Assembly (NCBI GenBank): GCA_011800155.1
Contig: CM022368.1
Coordinates: 4,422,655-4,486,654, forward strand
Length of the DNA: 64,000 nt
Reading direction: 5' to 3'
Origin: Flammulina velutipes
Lineage: Eukaryota > Basidiomycota > Agaricomycetes > Agaricales > Physalacriaceae
Made by a program: the position numbers and the translations under genes. This document shows positions 56,780-64,000 of the stretch, piece by piece. The notes under the pieces were generated by a model. It had not been told where the DNA came from, did no database searches, and saw nothing but the letters and a program-made list of their open reading frames with translations. Within the stretch, counting starts at the first letter, position 1; every line of letters begins with the position of its first letter.

Positions 56780-59700
56780 CGGCCTTTCCCATTGACACGC
56801 GTATGTTTCCCACAGGGAGCTTATACATGTGCGCCTGTAAACTACAGGACGCTTCTACTGTAACGGTTATGTCGATGCGGTCGCATGTAAACACGCGGTT
56901 CATTCTGCGGAGGCTTTATTCTTGCGGAACGCTATCTCAACGAGGCATGCACGTTTGCTTGCAAGCCCACGTCAACTGACCGCATTGTAGGTATTGCTTC
57001 GATCTATAGATTCGCGTGGCTGTCGACGCTTCTTTGCGCATGGGACGCGTCCAGGCCTTAGACTCATGGTCGTGCTCCGGAGAGAATCGTTCGTCTTACG
57101 AGCGAATGAGTTGTCCTATCGCAAACGTTCAGCGATAGTCAAAAAAAATCACCAGGCAAGTCTCAAATTGCCTGAATTTGAATGTTCCTCAACGGCTTGC
57201 AGGATCGGAGCCTTTTCGTCTACGGAGTCCTTTTGACGTATCGTCGAAATTGTCACGCGGGCTCACGATATTATCTGCCGACGACCTTTTGACAAATCGT
57301 TTCTCCTTCCTCCTCCATGTCGGTCGCTAGCAATTCCTGCGCTCAGAGCCGCTGGACATTCCTTCTCTATCATTTGACGCGCTGATTTGTTGACTCTTCC
57401 ACCTCTGGATATCGCCCTTCCGGATGACGTCCGAGAGGAGATACATCTTCGGAGGTCGTACACGAAGAGGACGTTCGCATCGATGCAGAAGAGACTTATC
57501 ACTCATTTTCAGAATGAGGATCACGTAGGCGAAGTGTCGTCCATTTTTCCCGTTTTCTGACGTTTTCGCAGGCGCTGGACCTGCGTCTCTGGTTTCTTAG
57601 AGTACTGCGTCTTCCTGCAGAACTCGTCGGCCTCACTGTAGAGCACGCGCTAACGCTATTTTCTTTCATCTACTTGTTTCGTATACTCGACGGCATAGAA
57701 GGTCCGGAAGATAAACTGTCAGCGCTGAGAGAATTTTTCGGACAGTGCGGTGCAGAGAGTGGGTTTCCTTTTATTCCTGCGGTTCAAAAATTAACTCATT
57801 GCCGTCAGCATTTGGCCATCCAGGCCCACGCTCAACTACTCAGGTCAACGCGTTCCGAGACATAGAGGAAATGTGGCTCGAGGAGGAGAGCTACAGTCTA
57901 TGGGACGCTTGTCAACTTCGGACGTAGACGACTTCTACGAAAGGCCCATGGCGACTCCTCTCTCGTCTCCGTCAGAGAACGCAACTCTGCTCAGTCTCGA
58001 CGAATTGGACCGTACGACAATTTCTCTGCTGGGGAAATGTGAAGTGTACACTCGTGCACTGGTCACTCTCTTTCCTGGGGTCAATACCCTGCGTTATGGG
58101 ACAAAGGTGGGTGAAACGTTGCGTTCTCTAGCCTTTGTTGAAGGACAGTTTCAGAGTGGACCGCCTTCCGCCGACGATCTGCGTACCGCGTTGGGCACAC
58201 TTCCCAAAGGGACCGACTCTTTTCTGCAACCCCACGATCGCGCGTACAGAGCGGGAGCACGGGGCGTGTTGGGTAGAGTACTACAGAGCATGAAGGGTTT
58301 AAAAGTACAAGAGCACTCGGAAGAGGAGTGGACGGGAGCACTCAAGGTTCGTCTGTTTCAGTAACGCTGCCCGCTATCTCACTTTCTTGCCAGCAATCAG
58401 AGTTGTACTCAGTTTTGAGACAAATGATCCAGCCACCTTCCTTTCGGCGCTCAGCAAAAAGGGAGACCGTCATACCGAGGCACTTGCCAAGTTTTTGCGC
58501 TTACAGGATCGCTTTCTCCGGTTGCTGATGGACTGGACCCCGTCACACTGTCAGAAGGATGGGAGCCAGTGGAACTTCTGTTCCTGCCCATCCGTCAACT
58601 GGTAAGCGCATCTTCTCAACGCCCGTGAAGGCCCTCGCTGAACGGCCGTCACATTAGAACGCCACGAATCGTCTCACAATGAACGCATCTTCCGCTAGGA
58701 AGATGATATGTGAGCTCATTAACAAACCATTCCTACTCCCACGTCGTGGTGCCGGAGGTGCTTTACTTCACGCTAAGCGCTTTAACCTTCGTACGCGCCT
58801 GGCGTTGGGTTGGTCAGGCCTTTCAAGACGAGGGGTTCTGCGTCTTCGACATAGGGTGGTCCCTGACTGCGCTGGAAAAATTCTTTTCTTTATTCAAGAG
58901 AGCTGCTATCCGCCAAAGACGAAGAGGTAGACACGTGGAGGGGACTGAGCGAAAAGGAAACGCCGTCGCACAATCTTTTTGGAGACCCAGGAGCACCACA
59001 GGCTGGTAGAAGTACAGGACCAGTTTCTCAGGCAGGACAGAGAACTGTCTGAAGAAGCATGGCGAGACAATGGCAACCGGACTCCTTTCCCTCGAAACCG
59101 GAAAGCCCAGGTCAGTCACTTGGCCAGAAGGAGTATCCGTCTCTCAGCCCAGGTGAAATGCTGTTTGCACTGTGTGCATCTTCCTCGAGAACAACAGTGT
59201 ACTCGGATTTTCTACACTTCGCGCATAAACACGGAGGTAAAATCGGGAGATGGCATATAGTTTGGCGCCGGACAGACTGGCCTCTTCGACTGAAGTCATA
59301 TTTCTATGCTTCTCTACCGTTTATATTGCTGACCTTGTGGTTCCAGAAAATCAAAATACACGACGCAAAATCGCTTGGTTTGAAAGAGCTCGACATGGAC
59401 CAGGATACACTGCGAAGGTGCGGTCGCCTAATATGGTACATATCGGACAGTTCAGAGGACGACTCGCTGGATTCTCACCCTACTCTCCACCGCCCGTGCG
59501 GACCAAGAAAGACAAACAGAAAACGAAACGAGCAAATTCTCATTACGCCAGACCGATCCAACGGTCATTTCTCCTGAGGAGCCCGCTCCCAGCCCACCAA
59601 ATTCAATCCAGATACTATATATGAAGTAGACCCGATAGACTCGACGAAAGCGGTTTGTGTGGGTTACAGGCGTGTGGTGCGTTGTGGGAGCTCATTTCTA

Positions 59701-60868
59701 AATAGATGCTGAACAATTTCAGATCGACTGGGGACACTTCAACGCTTTCCACCGGAGGTGTACGCCCATGATCCAGCAGGAAGCGCATTCTGAATGTAAG
59801 AAGTCTGTCTCTCTTGTCACTTCATTTATCGAGTAGCACTAGATGAAAGCGTATATACGCGCAGTGCGAAGCTACAGAAGTTTCAGATTGGCAAGAGCTC
59901 AGGCATGACTGCGGTCGGCTCGAGAAGTGCAACGGGAGGCGAGGGGAGACACGTATCAAGCGTACCTTCTCTCCAGGTAGAAACTCCGGAGGGGCGTCGA
60001 AGAGCCCTAGACTACGCTTTGGTAAGTTTCGTTAATTCACGCAGGCGTCAATATGTCAAACCCTTATTTTAGACCCAGTCCATCCTCATGTCAGTTTGTA
60101 ATTTTGTGGCTGCCCAATGCACGCCCAGATGCTTAAGGCGTCCGAACGCGCCGACCGCTTAGGCATATCCGGCCACAACCTTTACGCTGCCAATCATACT
60201 GTGTTCCTCAGCATGCGGATGACGACGTGGGGTGGGGCTTATGTTGTCAACTTCGATGGTGGGGCAGTCGAGAGGAGCGCGACTGGTCATTTTGTCAACC
60301 TAGTTGGGGATACTACTGGCGCACACGCCCCAATTTTTGCTGGTCTGTGTGCAGTAAACGTTGCGGGGTCGATCGTTGACTTGTGACAGGTCCTTTAATT
60401 CCAGCCACCTTCATGGGACGATGCTTCTGGCCTAGGAGCATTTAAACCTCCGGAAGATTTTATTGATCCAGAAGGAACCCGAGCAATAGATCGCTCCAAA
60501 TAGGGATGGCTTAGGTGAGGTCTCTCAAAGAGGCCGTTTTGGTTTCTGGCAAAGACACTACGAACGTCAACGCGCAGGCCAACGTGGTGGCCAAGAAGGG
60601 GCGACGGGGGTAACGACCACGATGGGGATCAAGACGTAGATGGCAACGATCCGCCCGACAATGGGCGCGGTGGTAGAAGAGGTCGAGGATCGAGAGGGCG
60701 AAAAGGACGGGGAGGTCGAACCGCAGGATTGGCAGGCGGTGGACGCGTCAGCAGGGAAGTCATAAAACTGCCACCCGTCGCAACATGAAGGCGGCGGAAG
60801 ACTTCGATATTGCGGCTAGAACGAGACGTCAAAACTTGGCATACTGGGATAACAGACTGAGCACTTGA
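56780..60868 (+). CDS. Poorly resolved multi-exon gene or decayed element
   Basis: Coding-like pieces on the plus strand. SSKLSRGLTILSADDLLTNR at 57240-57300; ALPDDVREEIHLRRSYTKRT (57410-57475) with donor GTAGGC at 57527; ALDLRLWFLRVLRLPAELVG after the acceptor TTCGCAG at 57570. Then 57900-58340 (FYERPMATPLSSPSENATLL, LGTLPKGTDSFLQPHDRAYR), 58385-58600 (FETNDPATFLSALSKKGDRH), and 58720-58900, hydrophobic (VVVPEVLYFTLSALTFVRAW). Later come LFALCASSSRTTVYSDFLHF (59160-59220), an Arg/Gly-rich stretch (GRGGRRGRGSRGRKGRGGR, 60665-60720) and an end MKAAEDFDIAARTRRQNLAY...LST (stop 60866-60868). Phases fail at 58350-58620, so either exons are missed or the gene is broken. No family recognised. Confidence 0.35.
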
Positions 60869-61144
60869 TACCTATGACATTGGCCATGGTACATCTTACA
60901 GAATAGGAAAGACGTCAATGCTGAACCGCATGCCGCTATAACCATACTCCTGAAACACTGTAGTTCAGAAGTCGTCGTCGACGATGTGGTCTACGAGAGG
61001 CAGACACATCGGCGCTGGCAGCCTTTGGCGTAGGAAAGCGCAGACTTAGCATACGGAGCATGTACCTCGATTCTATGGAAGATAATCTAAGCGCGCCGAT
61101 GCTCTATTATCTCTAACCAACGTCCAATTTCTCGCAGCAGCGGT
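60869..61144. other. Spacer before chitin synthase copy B
   Basis: About 275 bp with no gene or repeat seen. The similarity to copy A of the chitin synthase starts at about 61145. Confidence 0.4.
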
Positions 61145-64000
61145 GTGCTAGGCAGTCTCCCAAGCGTCTCGTACCTGCGTATTGAGGGATTAGCGCAAGA
61201 AAAGGGAAATGTATTAGAGCCATACTTCTTAAGCGGATTCGTCGATTCGTCCAGCTTTTTTGTCGTTGACAACGAGTTTCTTTTCCCTGCGTTTCTGACG
61301 ACCAGACACATATTATTCCACTGAGTACGGGTAATGAGAAGGAAGGAATCTAGACCGTAACAACAGGTCAGTATGGTCAGAGAAACACTGAGAAGAACAC
61401 ACGAGAGAATGTCAGCATGAACTAAGAAGATGAAAGCTTATGCTTAGTGAGCGTATAGGGTTGGCAGACGGCGACGCACAGACCTGGGGTCGTAGAGGAT
61501 GACCAGCGAGATTGCGATCGTGGGGGGCGCGGACGCGTAGATCGAGACTACAATGATGAGATAGACAAGCTGGAAAACAGTTAGTGGGCGAAATCAAGTT
61601 GGGGCAGGACCATACTAAAGTGGCCAGTTAGAACTGGAGAGAAGAATGTTAGCACAATAGTGATATAACAGGGCGGCAACGTACGATCGTGGACAGCAGA
61701 TCGCCGAGGACGAAGAACCGCATGGAGAAGCAGCAGAACCTGAAAAGTTCGGGAAGCAGGACCACTCCGAGTCGCACAGATCGTGGATGGTCGAGTTGAT
61801 CCGACGACGGCGCTGCGAGAACAGGATGCGCAACAGTCCGGAGCGACGATTCGCGTAGTAGCATCTCCGCAGAAATTCGTCTTGAATGTCAGGAAGAGTT
61901 CCATCAACAACGTCGTCAGGAATCGATTCTCCGACGGAGATGATATTCTTCTTGTGCAGAGTGTCGGCGTTGGGCTCCTGTACTCGTCGATGATGCATTG
62001 GAGATGACGATGGGTCGTCCGCCGTCCGCCGTCCGCCGTCCGCCTTCCGAATCCGATGAATAGAGGCAGACACATCCAAGTCAATGATTGCCGAACAAAC
62101 TCTCGGAAGCCTTCGACGATCATAAGAGATGTGATATTATCGTCGTCCTGGACTCTGGCTCGTTAGCGGCCTTGGTCTCGCTGCAGATACCGATAACGGC
62201 GGAATCATCGGATGACGATGCGACTGATTCAGTCCATCGGGCGTCGCCGTCTAATGGCCTTTTAGTTGAAGTACAACGCAGGGGTCAGCAAACGACGAAC
62301 CGTATCAGCGTCACATTGAAAACGTATTCGGAGAATGAGGCATGGATTCGATGCCATTTCACATTTAGTGAGAAATCCTATTCACTGGCGAATCGAGTGT
62401 CAAAGTGGATTCTGTTCAGACGGTGCATCAGGCGGATTTGACTATCAAGTTTGCCACGATTTCATTGTCGGGAGCGTTCAGTTCGACTTTAACGATAACT
62501 TGCTCTGCAGATGAGGGTTAGGCTAGAAGTCGACGATAAGGGTGGACTTACAGGGACATGTCTTCAAACTCGGAGTACACCTTGCGTAGGTGAGGTTTCG
62601 CTGACGAACTTGGAGAGCAGGGAGGATCAGGTTTCGGAATCACGCTCATCGAGGACGATGCGCGGGGTCGTCCTTCGTTGCCGATACCGATGATGTTGCA
62701 CTCCCAGATAATGAAGGGGAGTTTCTTTCGTCGTCGTGGAGTCCGACTTAAGAAATCCTCGCCTTCCGCATCGAGGAATTTGGCAGACAACGAACTTCGA
62801 AGACTAAGAAAGCACGTCAATCAACGCAGCACTAGAACTCGAAAGTACATACACTTGAGACGCACGGAAGCCTCCTGAGAAGGTCATGAGCGTGTAGTTG
62901 TGGACTGGCATTTTGCAGTCGTTCGAAATCGTGCGGCCGGAATAGAAAAGGTATCCAGCGGTTGAGATGTGCCCCGCGAAGAGCCAAATGCATCGCAGCA
63001 CAGACTGCGTTCATGTCCATCGAGACGTCTGGACCGCTCGACATCAGGCGAGATGAGGTGACAGTCCGGATTGTTGAAGAATGTGTTTCTGACGTGTTCA
63101 AGTAGTAAACCCAGATGATCCAAATCCTGAGGGAACGATCAGAGAGTGACTTACACGTAAATAATAGGCTTACTTTTCCTACTCCTCATCCTGCGCCATG
63201 CTCGACATTCTTGCGACCCGAGACGAGCAGACTTTGTAATACTTCTTCATCTTCAGAATCAGGCTATTCTGGTATCAATGTTCGTCGACGATTTGTTTTC
63301 GGGATACACAGTGAGGGCCCGTCCTCCACGCTGGGACTGGATACACCAAGCGTGCACGTCGAGCTTGGTAACAACGTCCTGCGGCGTATCCTCATTCCAT
63401 TGGTCACGCCTTGCCCGTATTGGGAGGAGAATACTCTAAACTTTTCCGTCGACTTAGGAGCTTTCACAATATCCGTGCTCACAGCCGACGGTAGGACGAT
63501 GATATCAGCGACGACCTGGCTTGTCGTAGCCAATCAAATTCTCCACGACGCGATGCTGGATGTACGAGTGGACAAGTTCTTCCGAGCGGAAGTCGTCGAG
63601 AATATTTTGACCGTTCGCCGAAATGAGCGGTGTCAGACAGGCCTGCGCCGGAAGGTGCACAGAATTAAAGTCTGGCTGGTGGAGGAAGAAGATCTGGGAT
63701 GCTGTGGGGACGTAGGTGCGAGCGGTAAGAACGCGGTGGCGATTGAGGCGGGACTGTCGGGGCGAAGTACGAGGATTTTGCGCAAGTTGGACGTCGCGCT
63801 CGGTAAGTGCAGTTGGTGCAGCGGATATACCTGGTCGCGGGGGGATATGACTCTTTGCGTTGCTAGATGCATCCAACAGTCCTGACAGCCTCGATCTGTT
63901 GGGCCAATTTTTTCCTGTTTGGATGGCTGGATAGGCGGAGGATGTTGCTAACGACGAGGTGAATGCTTGACGACTTCTCTGAGCATTAGTTGGGAAGGAT
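61145..64000 (-). pseudogene. Myosin-motor chitin synthase pseudogene, copy B (inverted), runs off the window
   Basis: Minus-strand copy of 44690-47530. Recognisable parts from the right edge leftwards: DASSNAKSHIPP (about 63870), DDFRSEELVHSYIQHRVVEN (63590-63540), NNPDCHLISPDV (63080-63040), RKLPFIIWECNIIGIGNEG (62740-62680), TLHKKNIISVGE (about 61960), SQRRRRINSTIHDLC (about 61818-61770). The end is STNPLKKYG (about 61235), truncated earlier than copy A. It shares with copy A the in-frame TGA (62627-62629), the frame change before it, and Arg for Trp in QRRRW (61801-61815), and adds its own one-base indels. The same introns are retained. It arose by DNA-level duplication of an already damaged gene. 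Confidence 0.85.

Overview
The window is nuclear DNA from a filamentous basidiomycete, very probably an Agaricomycete. The evidence is dense short introns (about 45-60 nt, GTRNGT...YAG) and basidiomycete-typical families: a FunK1-type protein kinase, a secreted M35 (aspzincin) protease, a DUF6593-like protein, a myosin-motor chitin synthase (as pseudogenes), a Coprina-like Penelope retroelement and an Agaricomycete-type LINE. No rRNA gene, convincing tRNA, CRISPR array or bacterial feature was seen.

Layout. 0-14 kb is the gene-bearing left part: a DUF6593-like gene running off the left edge, an unknown gene at 1.3-2.7 kb, a five-exon FunK1 kinase (4.3-6.6 kb), a weak unknown gene (7.2-8.2 kb), a four-exon M35 protease (10.2-11.1 kb) and a C2H2 zinc-finger regulator (12.9-14.1 kb). 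14-23.5 kb is poor in recognisable genes and holds a decayed M17 leucine aminopeptidase (18.5-19.1 kb). 23.5-28.9 kb looks subtelomere-like: a small two-exon gene, degenerate GGTTAG/TTAGGG clusters, a broken endonuclease-less Penelope-like element on the minus strand, and a 94-bp satellite. 29-34.3 kb has an unknown multi-exon gene, a relic of a family-2 glycosyltransferase and 7.5 copies of a 297-bp tandem repeat. 36-44.3 kb is mobile-element territory: a 1.5-kb inverted-repeat element whose empty site survives in a second copy of the host sequence, a decayed LINE, and a possible tRNA-derived pol III unit.

44.3-64 kb is the most structured part. Two copies of one pseudogenised myosin-motor chitin synthase lie in opposite orientation (44.34-47.60 kb, plus; 61.14 kb to the right edge, minus). 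They share inactivating lesions and enclose about 13.5 kb with three intact multi-exon genes. These are a 931-codon protein with a PD-(D/E)XK-like nuclease motif (minus), a 463-codon AAA-ATPase-like P-loop protein (plus) divergently transcribed from it across 240 bp, and a 376-codon Ulp1/C48-type SUMO protease-like protein (minus). A poorly resolved plus-strand gene follows at 57.2-60.9 kb.

How the parts fit. Intact open genes alternate with relics of conserved genes (aminopeptidase, glycosyltransferase, chitin synthase twice), satellites and dead transposons, as expected of an accessory or subtelomeric compartment. The best candidate for an undescribed functional unit is the head-to-head ATPase/nuclease pair at 47.9-52.7 kb. 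The best structural story is the Penelope-like element next to telomere-like repeats, in the orientation expected from telomere-primed insertion. Exon structures were derived by reading splice signals and phases by eye and have no transcript support.
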